From JAGVPT01 sp035500675 (GTDB taxonomy: Bacteria; Bacteroidota; Ignavibacteria; UBA10030; UBA8401), in NCBI GenBank assembly GCA_035500675.1, contig DATJXA010000122.1, forward strand, positions 1 to 14,682: DNA of 14,682 nt, given 5' to 3'. The position numbers were made by a program, and so were the translations under genes. Position 1 is the first letter of the stretch; each line of letters starts with the position of its first letter. Positions 1 to 7,500 of this stretch are shown in pieces. The notes below the pieces were generated by a model. That model ran no database searches and was not told the origin of the DNA. It was given only the letters and a program-made list of their open reading frames with translations.

Positions 1-1
1 C

Positions 2-352
2 TCCGAATATGTTTTGAATAGTGCACATCTGAATAAAATTGAAAGCGATAGCCTAATGAACATCGCTTATTTAACCCAAATCACTAACCTTGACATTACA
101 AATCGAAATCCACTTGAATATATAAAGGACTACGACAAGCCAGAATTTGAACTAATAATGCCATCGCATTTTTTGCCAAATGACATTTTGGATTGGGCAC
201 GAGCTGATAGTATGCCAGACAACGCACTCGATCAATTCATTGAGAAAAGGGTAACGTTGATTATTGATAATCTGAAGGTCAAATTAAACGGAATTAAAGT
301 CGACGAAATTGATACAACGCAAAATGCTGCGCCAGCCAACTCGTCGCTCTAA
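2..352 (+). CDS. C-terminal part of a probable DUF262/HNH (GmrSD-like) nuclease, 5'-truncated by the window
   Basis: The frame is open to the left edge (first full codon at 2), so the gene starts outside the window and the TTG at 14 is not a real start. The visible residues follow the pattern of the tail of DUF262/DUF1524 HNH proteins: an NIAYLTQITN stretch, then ISxKxPxEYI-like text (here ITNRNPLEYIKDY), then a SHFLP motif matching the usual H-[FL]-[IL]-P, then FIEKR before a final helix. In that family an N-terminal ParB-like NTPase domain is coupled to an HNH nuclease, and members such as GmrSD cut modified DNA. Neither the NTPase nor the HNH residues are in view, so activity cannot be judged. 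The gene is convergent with the HEPN gene and its stop lies 27 bases from that gene's stop. It could instead be an unrelated protein sharing this tail. Confidence 0.5.
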   Translation, partial: SEYVLNSAHLNKIESDSLMNIAYLTQITNLDITNRNPLEYIKDYDKPEFELIMPSHFLPNDILDWARADSMPDNALDQFIEKRVTLIIDNLKVKLNGIKVDEIDTTQNAAPANSSL

Positions 353-379
353 CTGATGGAAATGTTAGAGTAAAATGTA

Positions 380-1876
380 TTACTTTCGGTAGCGGGATTT
401 CAACGTTTTGCTCACATTCTTTTTAGATCGAGAGAGCTCGTGATTCATCCGACCCAGCAATAACTCGGAGTCTATCACCCTTGGATCCTGATAACGAGGG
501 TGATTCAACAACACTCGTATTATCATTCTTAGGTACTCCATTCCCTTTTTGACGGTTGGCACGACCGTTTTCTTTGATAACTTGATTTCTCTTTTGTCTT
601 TTGATTTAGCACTTCCATGAACCACCGCAGAGCGAAAACTATAGATTTCCTTTACTTGTTTGAAAATGACTTTCGCATCTTCCTTAACTAGTGTGTCAAG
701 TTCAGAAAGAGCCGCAATTCGTAGAGCAAGTTTATGAATGATCTCTTGATTGTTATCGTCGGAGAGTAGTGCCTCGATTCCAATCGTAGCATCTATAATT
801 GCGTCTTCTTCGTTTTGCCTCTCATAGCACAGATTCAGCCTGTTGATTGCTATTCTTAACTTATTATTCTTAGAGCTAATGATATTGGCGAAGATGTTCA
901 CTGACATTTTCGTCTGAATCAAGTTCAATTTCTTGGTTTGTTCCGGAATCGATGCATAGTGGAGGAAGGTGTGCGAATTATCTAGGGAGGCGCCTTTCAA
1001 GTCAGGCAAATCAGCCGTATAATCATTTGCCCAACCGTCAGGCCTCAGCAGCACTTGAGCGTATCCGGTGTTACAATCTGTCGCGATTCTAAGCGCCGCA
1101 AAAAAGCAATCCGCGTAGTACTTTGGTTTTTCATCATACGGTAGAATCTCATTAAAGAGAATTCCGGTCAACAAGTCGTTGATTGATTTTTCAGTGTACC
1201 ATTTTTTGAAAACGATGGCATGAGTAGCAGCACCAATTGTTGGTATCTGACTCCGGTGCCAGACATTCACGTTCTGAATTCGCGCTCGCTGAAACTTCTC
1301 ACTCATCCGAACAATTTCCACCTTGAATTGAGGAAAAGATGTCTCTTCAAAATCAAAGCCGAGAAAGAGAATGGGAATTACAACATCGAATGCCAAATCT
1401 GAGGAATAGATGTAAGTTTCAATTGGCAGGTAAATCTTAAGAAAAAGACGATCAACTAGATCGAACCGATCATATAAGTGAATATATCTATCGACGAGGG
1501 TTTTCACAACGTCATGAATTCCAATCTCAACGGTGACCTCTCTGTATTTCGGTTCTGTATCGGTATAGAAATTCCTAATCGCAATATTTGACCTGACATA
1601 TTTTAATAATTCTGTGACCGACTCAAGTTTGTCGATTCGAATTCGAAATGATTCGTTATCACCAAAAGCATTTTTGTAGTCGTTTGGGCCTTTTTCCTTC
1701 ATGATTGGAGAAAAAAACGGAAGACCCTTACCGCTGTGAGAGTATGTGTCCATCTTGAAATACTCGTACCTTGGAAATTTCTCGCCTCTCTTAACTAAAT
1801 TCTCGACTAGTGACAGCCCTTCTTTTGTTGCTTTTCTGAGCAATCTATAGAATTCGGGATCTTTTGGTTCGGACAT
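380..1876 (-). CDS. Apea-like HEPN-domain protein, putative RNase
   Basis: A 498-residue soluble protein with no signal peptide or membrane segment. Residues about 340-460 look like an Apea-like HEPN domain: an INRLNLCYER helix at about 344-353, an IEALLS motif with Glu368, the HKLALRIAAL helix at 381-390, and the IYSFRSAVVHG motif in which Arg415 and His420 form the R-x4-H pair. In characterised HEPN proteins this pair is the metal-independent RNase site; activity here is inferred. Residues 1-330 are not recognised. The last 20 residues are strongly basic (RSKKN...KSRYRK), which could help bind nucleic acid. The ATG start has AAAGGAA seven bases upstream. It is the second gene of a minus-strand operon, 58 bases after the PD-(D/E)XK gene. 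HEPN proteins are common in abortive-infection and toxin systems. The domain call is fairly safe, the target unknown. Confidence 0.75.
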   Translation of the reverse strand: MSEPKDPEFYRLLRKATKEGLSLVENLVKRGEKFPRYEYFKMDTYSHSGKGLPFFSPIMKEKGPNDYKNAFGDNESFRIRIDKLESVTELLKYVRSNIAIRNFYTDTEPKYREVTVEIGIHDVVKTLVDRYIHLYDRFDLVDRLFLKIYLPIETYIYSSDLAFDVVIPILFLGFDFEETSFPQFKVEIVRMSEKFQRARIQNVNVWHRSQIPTIGAATHAIVFKKWYTEKSINDLLTGILFNEILPYDEKPKYYADCFFAALRIATDCNTGYAQVLLRPDGWANDYTADLPDLKGASLDNSHTFLHYASIPEQTKKLNLIQTKMSVNIFANIISSKNNKLRIAINRLNLCYERQNEEDAIIDATIGIEALLSDDNNQEIIHKLALRIAALSELDTLVKEDAKVIFKQVKEIYSFRSAVVHGSAKSKDKREIKLSKKTVVPTVKKGMEYLRMIIRVLLNHPRYQDPRVIDSELLLGRMNHELSRSKKNVSKTLKSRYRK

Positions 1877-1934
1877 TTAGGTATTCCTTTCAATAAAGAG
1901 CAGTCGCACTCATCCAAGGTTGAATGGTGTGAAT

Positions 1935-3731
1935 CTACAAACTGTCTTTTTTTCCTTCAAACATTTGCTCCTGAGTATCAAGCAAGATCTCTAGTGCTTT
2001 GTCGATAATTCTGCTGTTGTGTATCATTTGTGTCGAATACTTCGAACTAGAAATAAAGTTGTGAAGCGGGACTGATCGATCAGGGCAAGATTGTGAGTAT
2101 TCGGCAAGAAAATCCTGAAGGTCAAAATTTTTGATCGACACCTCTAAGTTTTCCAGTTGTTCAATGGTCATAACAATCAAGGGGGCAATCGTTAGTTTTC
2201 CCTTCTTCATATAACCCGATTTGGATTCAGATTCAGGCGCAAGCAGCGTTTTGAACTCGGACGCAAGAAAATGCCCAAACACTGGTGCATCAAGAAGCGC
2301 ATCATACACGACCAAAACTGGATAAACAACTCTACTAATATTGAACTCCGGATGTTTTTCCGCGAACTCTTGAGTAGAAATAGTTTCGACCGCTCCCACG
2401 AGCTGCGAAATCCCTTTGTTCCTGGTACTCTTAGACAAATTCTTAATGGCACAATACCTTTCTCGTAAGTGTTCAAAAAAGTCATTGGAGTCATCCGCCA
2501 ATATCGTTTCCTCTTTTATCCAAACAGCCTTCATCTCAAAAAGAATTATTCCACTAGAACTATTTACACAAGCATCGATTTCAATCTTGCTTTTTTGATC
2601 GTTGATAATTTGCATGTTGCGGTAAAGCTTGTTGTCTAAAGCTCCTATGTCTTGCGGAAACATACGTTTTAGAATATTGCAGGCGTAGTCCTCAAATGCT
2701 CTTCCGAAAGCACCAAATATTTCATTGGATTTGGCCGGAAGGTTTTGAACTAGAAGGAACAGGGGGCCGACAAATGGTTTTTCACTGTAAAATATTGGAT
2801 CTAAAATTACAGCCCTTCCGTCCGTTGCTCGAACTATTGGCTTATTTCTTAATGGTTGATAATCGTAGGGCGGTATTTGCTGACCGAAACCATCTCTATA
2901 TTGTGCAGTAGAAAGTTTACCCCATAACCCATTTTTTAACGCCACAATGTCTTGTGACTCAAGTTTTACATATTTCATGAATGCAATCTTATTCTTTGTC
3001 CCGTCCGCAAAGGTCTTCACGTCAAAGATGCCGGTGCTCACTTTAGGGTCTAGGTAGTGAACAATAAAAGAAGTAATACACCTCAAATAATCTTCAACTG
3101 AAATTTCAGTGATCGTAAAAAAATCTTCGAACAAAGATCGATAATACTTCGGAAAATAATCTTTCCAGATCATTGCACTTCTGCCAAGTGTTCTTGATAA
3201 ATCAGATGCAATCATTGCCCCTTCGATCCCCTTCCGAATTGGACCTAGCGCTCTCTTCCTAGCAACATCATTGTTAGCGTCTAGAAAGAAGTTCTTCCCG
3301 TAGATCCGTTTTCCAAATATCTCACCGGCAATCAATAGACATTGACCGAACTTCCGGCGTATTTCCGGGTGTTCAAATGTAGATCCGTCGTTTGTGTCAT
3401 CATCGCAAAATAACGCGATCCATCTTAAGAGCTCTAAGATTTGCCCTCGGAAAAATATTTGAACATTCTCCGGGCCATCATGCATTCTGGTGAAATGATT
3501 GATCCTGTTTATATCCTCAGTTGAAAAGAATTGTTGCAAGCCAAATACCTGCCTAACTTGATGTGAGTCATTCGAGGAATTTGCAATTACATTGTTTAGG
3601 CGCGCGCACCAGAAGATTGTATCGGTAAGGCTAAGGCTGGAAAGGATAGTTCGCAGCGTAGGAATGTCACCGTTGAGATTGGGAAAAACTTCGGATGCAG
3701 GAACAGAGACTCGCGTCTGATTTTGAATCAT
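1935..3731 (-). CDS. PD-(D/E)XK nuclease-fold protein with large unassigned flanks
   Basis: A 598-residue soluble protein. A nuclease core is visible at about 338-450: helix GAFGRAFEDYACNIL with Glu347, strand KIEIDA with Asp386, strand IILFEMKA with Glu399-x-Lys401, and a later helix GISQLVGAV with Gln443. The order E...D...ExK...Q is the PD-(D/E)XK arrangement seen in Mrr/NERD-like and restriction nucleases, with all expected acidic and lysine residues present. Residues 1-330 are mostly helical by eye and match no domain I know; about 460-598 is also unassigned. It is the first gene of the operon with the HEPN protein. The ATG start lacks a clear Shine-Dalgarno sequence. Base composition is AT-rich like its neighbours on the left and unlike the pump genes. 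Likely a DNA-cleaving effector of a defence system; an alternative is a repair or mobile-element nuclease. The fold call rests on motifs only. Confidence 0.65.
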   Translation of the reverse strand: MIQNQTRVSVPASEVFPNLNGDIPTLRTILSSLSLTDTIFWCARLNNVIANSSNDSHQVRQVFGLQQFFSTEDINRINHFTRMHDGPENVQIFFRGQILELLRWIALFCDDDTNDGSTFEHPEIRRKFGQCLLIAGEIFGKRIYGKNFFLDANNDVARKRALGPIRKGIEGAMIASDLSRTLGRSAMIWKDYFPKYYRSLFEDFFTITEISVEDYLRCITSFIVHYLDPKVSTGIFDVKTFADGTKNKIAFMKYVKLESQDIVALKNGLWGKLSTAQYRDGFGQQIPPYDYQPLRNKPIVRATDGRAVILDPIFYSEKPFVGPLFLLVQNLPAKSNEIFGAFGRAFEDYACNILKRMFPQDIGALDNKLYRNMQIINDQKSKIEIDACVNSSSGIILFEMKAVWIKEETILADDSNDFFEHLRERYCAIKNLSKSTRNKGISQLVGAVETISTQEFAEKHPEFNISRVVYPVLVVYDALLDAPVFGHFLASEFKTLLAPESESKSGYMKKGKLTIAPLIVMTIEQLENLEVSIKNFDLQDFLAEYSQSCPDRSVPLHNFISSSKYSTQMIHNSRIIDKALEILLDTQEQMFEGKKDSL

Positions 3732-3768
3732 ATAGATTTGTAATACTCTTATATTTATCGCAATTCTG

Positions 3769-4023
3769 AAGGAGGACTAATATGCCTTGTCCCATGAAGA
3801 AATATACCTTTTCTGCCTTGGGCTCGCAACAACAGCATGTGATGATAAATTCCAGCGAGAGGACAATAGGAATGACTCATGGTACAAGAAGTTGTCGATA
3901 TGCTGGCACCGGCACACATATTTGCAAAAGTGGCAAGGTTGGCAAACTAATAGTTTTGCTTTGCCTGGAGGCGGCATTGAAAAAAGAAAGGGGGCGATTG
4001 CAAAAAGAGCGAGGATTTTGTAG
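3769..4023 (+). pseudogene. Possible frameshifted small lipoprotein or secreted-protein gene behind a strong ribosome binding site
   Basis: AAGGAGGA at 3769-3776 stands six bases before ATG 3782, the best Shine-Dalgarno in the window. The frame from 3782 (117 codons, stop at 4133-4135) gives an unconvincing protein. A second ATG in the same frame at 3794 begins MKK. From about 3803 the other plus frame (3787-4023) reads YLFCLGLATTACDD and then a hydrophilic stretch. MKK joined to that hydrophobic run would make a lipoprotein-like leader, so one frameshift near 3800-3805 would explain the pattern. The Cys context (TTAC) is not a canonical lipobox. This could be a decayed gene, a sequencing indel, or chance. 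No family recognised. Confidence 0.22.
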
Positions 4024-4166
4024 CAGCCCTTCAATGGTCCATTCCAGAGTTTGCCATTGTCACCGGATCTTTAGGGATACTGGCAGAGTGGCGAAGTTCA
4101 AGACTTTGCCAAGTTCGCCATTAAGGGGCATTTGACAAAGATGGCGAAGATTAGTTTGCCATCGCC
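3931..4166. repeat. Cluster of inverted TGGCRAA / TTYGCCA repeats
   Basis: Hairpin A has arms TGGCGAAGT (4089-4097) and ACTTTGCCA (4103-4111) around a 5-base loop: 9 pairs, one G-U. Hairpin B has arms TGGCGAA (4142-4148) and TTTGCCA (4155-4161), loop 6. Between them TTCGCCAT (4114-4121) pairs perfectly with ATGGCGAA (4141-4148), so alternative folds are possible. TGGCAAACTAAT (3940-3951) is the exact reverse complement of ATTAGTTTGCCA (4150-4161), 198 bases apart. Single TTTGCC or TGGCAA copies lie at about 3931, 3959 and 4050. Whether this is a dispersed palindromic element, a protein-binding array or a decayed mobile-element end is not decidable here. Confidence 0.55.
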
Positions 4167-4280
4167 ACGCAGCTATACAGAATTGCCGAAGTGTCAAGCC
4201 CTGCTAAAATATCCTGTGTATGGTATTGTACGGTGCTTGCTGCAAGCATGACGACCTGGTCGCCTTGCCAAAACAGAATT

Positions 4281-4309
4281 GCTTTCGTATATTAGAGATT
4301 ACGAAATGC
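4281..4309. repeat. Hairpin upstream of the tRNA gene
   Basis: GCTTTCGTA (4281-4289) and TACGAAATGC (4300-4309) form seven pairs, a one-base bulge and two more pairs around a 10-base loop. No T-run follows, so it is not an intrinsic terminator. Eight bases further on CTACAAATTGTAG (4317-4329) is a palindrome with 6-base arms. Role unknown. Confidence 0.4.
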
Positions 4310-4404
4310 AACTCTACTACAAATTGTAGAATGGTTTTAGCGCAAAAGCTGCCCTCCAGTGAATCGGGTGGCTGAGAAGCGTTAAAACATGCGGTATTTG
4401 ACTT

Positions 4405-4477
4405 TGCCCCGTGGTGTAATTGGCAACACGTCTGACTCTGGATCAGAAAAGTCTAGGTTCGAACCCTAGCGGGGCAG
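4405..4477 (+). tRNA. tRNA-Gln (anticodon CTG)
   Basis: A complete cloverleaf is visible. The acceptor stem is TGCCCCG (4405-4411) with CGGGGCA (4470-4476), discriminator G4477. The D arm is GTGT/ACAC (4414-4417, 4426-4429). The anticodon stem is TCTGA/TCAGA (4431-4435, 4443-4447) with loop CTCTGGA, giving anticodon CTG at 4438-4440, which reads the glutamine codon CAG. The T arm is CTAGG-TTCGAAC-CCTAG (4453-4469). CCA is not encoded and must be added after transcription. A terminator follows within ten bases, so this is probably a single-gene transcript. The gene sits where the AT-rich accessory genes give way to the envelope genes. Confidence 0.96.
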
Positions 4478-4485
4478 CTGAAAAT

Positions 4486-4523
4486 AAAAAGAGTTGATTT
4501 CGTTATCGAGATCAACTCTTTTT
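4486..4523. terminator. Bidirectional intrinsic terminator between tRNA-Gln and the RND operon
   Basis: AAAAAGAGTTGAT (4486-4498) and ATCAACTCTTTTT (4511-4523) pair perfectly over 13 bases around a 12-base loop. The T-run serves the tRNA transcript on the plus strand and the A-run gives a T-run on the minus strand for the efflux operon, whose last stop codon is at 4566. Confidence 0.9.
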
Positions 4524-4565
4524 ATTAGACACCGATCTATTTTTTTATCTCTTAAATCTTCTCTT

Positions 4566-7500
4566 TTATAAATCCTCTCCCGGCAACGCCCCCGACTCTT
4601 CCAACCGCCGCAAGCGCAGTTGCTCAAGCTTCTCTTTGCTGTAGGCGATCTTTGTGATCGTAATGAACAACACGGGAACGATGAAGATCGCGAGCATTGT
4701 CGCCGACAACATCCCTCCGAGCACCGTCCATCCGATCGTTGAACGAGCCTGAGCGCCCGCGCCTGTTGCAAACGCCAAGGGTGAAACGCCGAAGATGAAC
4801 GCCATCGATGTCATAAGGATCGGACGCAAACGAAGCTTCACCGCATCAAGCGTCGCCTCGATCATCGGCATGCCTCTATCGACACGTTCCTTTGCAAACT
4901 CGACGATCAGGATCGCGTTCTTTGCCGCAAGTCCGATGAGGGTGACCAAACCTATCTGCGCATACACGTTGTCGCTCAGCGATGGGATGAACGTCAGCGT
5001 GAGGATCGCTCCGAACGCTCCGATCGGCACCGCGAGCAGAACGGCAAATGGTACGGACCAGCTTTCATACAACGCCGTGAGGAACAAAAAGACGAACAAC
5101 ATAGACGTCGCAAAGATCGTGAACGTACTGTTCCCGGCGTTGATCTCCTCGCGCGAGAGTCCCGAGAATTCATATCCGTAGTCGGCCGGCAAAACTCTCG
5201 CCGCAACTTCCTTGAGAGCTTCGATCGCCTGACCGCTGCTGTAGCCGGGGGCCGCGCCTCCGTTGATCTCTGCGGTCCGGAACAGATTGTAATGTGAGAT
5301 CAAAGGCGCGCTTTCGATGACCTTATAGGTGGCAAGCGTGCTGAGAGGGATCATGTCACCGAACGAATTCTTCACGTAATACTTCGACAGGTCCGAGATG
5401 TCCGTCCGGTACGATGTGTCGGCCTGCGCCACCACGTGGAAATTGCGTCCGTAAATTGTGAAGTCGTTGACGTAGCGGCTGCCGAGGAATGTCTGGATCG
5501 TCGAGTACACGTCGGCGATCGATAGTCCCATCTTCTTGCATTTTTCTCTGTCGACGTCCAGTTCGTATCCCGGCGTGCGCGCGGTAAAGAATGAAAACAC
5601 ACGGCTGAGCTCGGGACGTTTGTTCGCTTCTGCGACAAAGTTCTGCACAACTCCTTCGAACTGCTTGATGTTGTCCGAGCTTTCATGCTGTTCGAGTTCA
5701 AAGGTGAAGCCCCCCGTTTGGCCGAGGCCGGGTATTGCGGGCGGTGAAATGACGACGATGTTCGCCCCTTCGATCGCGGACAGTTTCCGCTGGAGTGTTG
5801 CAATGATCGCATTGAGTTGAAGCGATTTGTCCTTCCGCTCGTCCCACGGCTTTAATTGCGCAAAGACCGTTCCGCTGTTCGACTTCGTCGCGAAGGTGAT
5901 GACGTTAAGACCGCCGAGCGCAGCGAAATGCGCAATGCCCGGCGTCGTTTTGAGGATGTCCATTACCTCCGTCAATACCTGGAGGCTTCGCGTTGTCGAA
6001 GAAGCCTCGGGCAATTCAAACGTGATGTAGACGCGGCCTTCGTCCTCGGTCGGGATGAATCCGGTCGGCTTGTTTTTGAAGAGGACTCCAGTCGCGAGGT
6101 AGATGCAGATGAGCATGATGATGACCAACGGGGCTTTCTCAATACATTTTTTTACACCCGATGAATAAGAATCTGTCATCCGCTGAAACCATGCGTTGAA
6201 CCTGAAGAACAGCCGGTTGAGCCCTTTTGAATCGGCGCCCAGCGTGCTCGGTTTCAAAAAGAGAGAACATAATGCGGGAGTAAGTGAAAGCGCAACGAAT
6301 GCGGAAATGAGAACCGAGATCGCGATGGTAATCGCAAACTGCTGATAGAGCCTGCCGACGATCCCGGGCATAAATCCGACGGGAATGAACACGGCCGAAA
6401 GAATCAGCGCAATAGCGACGACAGGGCCGGAAATATCCTTCATTGCTTTGAGAGTCGCTTCTTTCGGCGTCAGGTGCTCATGGTCGATGTAATGCTGAAC
6501 CGCTTCGACGACAATGATAGCGTCGTCCACGACGATACCGATGGCTAGCACAAATCCGAACATCGTCAGCGTGTTGACAGTGAACCCGAGCGGAAGAAAA
6601 AGAGCGAACGTGCCAATAATAGAAACGGGGATCGCGAGCACAGGTATAAGCGTTGCGCGCCAGCTTTGGAGAAAAAGGAATACGACGAGGACGACAAGAC
6701 CAAGCGCTTCAATAAGGGTCAACACCACTTCGTTGATCGAGACCTTCACCACGGAGACCGATTCGAACGGGACGACGTAGTCGATGTCTTTGGGGAAAGA
6801 TTTTTTAAGGTCTTCCATGACTTTCGTGATCCCTTGAGCCACTTCAAGGGCATTACTTCCCGGGGCCTGGTACACGAGTAAATAGGAGGCCCGCCTTCCA
6901 TCGACGTACGAATTACTCGCGTAGCTGAACTTGCCGAGCTGAACGCGGGCAACGTCGCCGAGATACACAATCGACCCTTCGCGCGGATTCGCGCGGACGA
7001 TGATGTTGCGGAATTGTTCCTCCGTATTCAGACGGCTGTTGGTAAACACGGAATATTCGAAGGCCTGGTCTGTCGGCTGGGGCGGAGCCCCGACGGACCC
7101 CGCGGCGATCTGCAGGTTCTGTTCCATCAGGGCATTGACGACATCGTTCGCCGTCAGGCCAAGCTGTGCGAGTTTATCCGGTTCAAGCCAGATGCGCATG
7201 CTGAAATCGTCCGCACGGGTGAAGACGTCGCCGACTCCCGGAACGCGCAGCAGCGCGTCCCTCACAAAAATATTCGTGTAATTATCGATGAACGTCACGC
7301 CATGCGTTCCGTTCGGGGAGAACATCGCGACGAGAAGAAGGATGCTCGGACTTCGCTTTCTCGTCGTAATGCCGAGACGTTTCACGTCGTCGGGAAGCTG
7401 CGGCGTCGCAATGCCTACTCTGTTCTGAATGTCGAGCGCGGCGATATTCGGGTCGGTGCCGACGTTCAGCGTCACGTTGATCGTGCTTCGTCCGTCGCTC

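Larger units (their letters stand above)
3732..4404. other. Long intergenic region with repeats and no convincing gene
   Basis: This stretch lies between the nuclease operon (minus) and the tRNA (plus). It contains a near-perfect Shine-Dalgarno followed by a damaged or spurious frame (3769-4023), a cluster of TGGCRAA-type inverted repeats (3931-4166), a hairpin at 4281-4309 and a 13-base palindrome at 4317-4329. Several overlapping plus-strand frames of 20-117 codons exist, but none has normal composition over its length. I see no clear promoter for the nuclease operon or the tRNA. Confidence 0.6.

Noticed and set aside
3777..4034. 85-codon minus-strand frame with a hydrophobic, signal-like start upstream of the nuclease gene
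   Set aside because: No ribosome binding site was seen, it overlaps the strong plus-strand Shine-Dalgarno and the repeat cluster, and composition beyond the leader is Cys/His/Ser-rich with no pattern.
3931..4166. CRISPR array or integron attC site
   Set aside because: Repeats are short, inverted and irregularly spaced with no uniform spacers, and no GTTRRRY/RYYYAAC pair typical of attC was found.
4405..4477. tRNA-Gln 3' end as an attachment site for the left-hand island
   Set aside because: The 3' end faces the efflux operon, not the island, and I found no second copy of the tRNA tail or integrase in the window.
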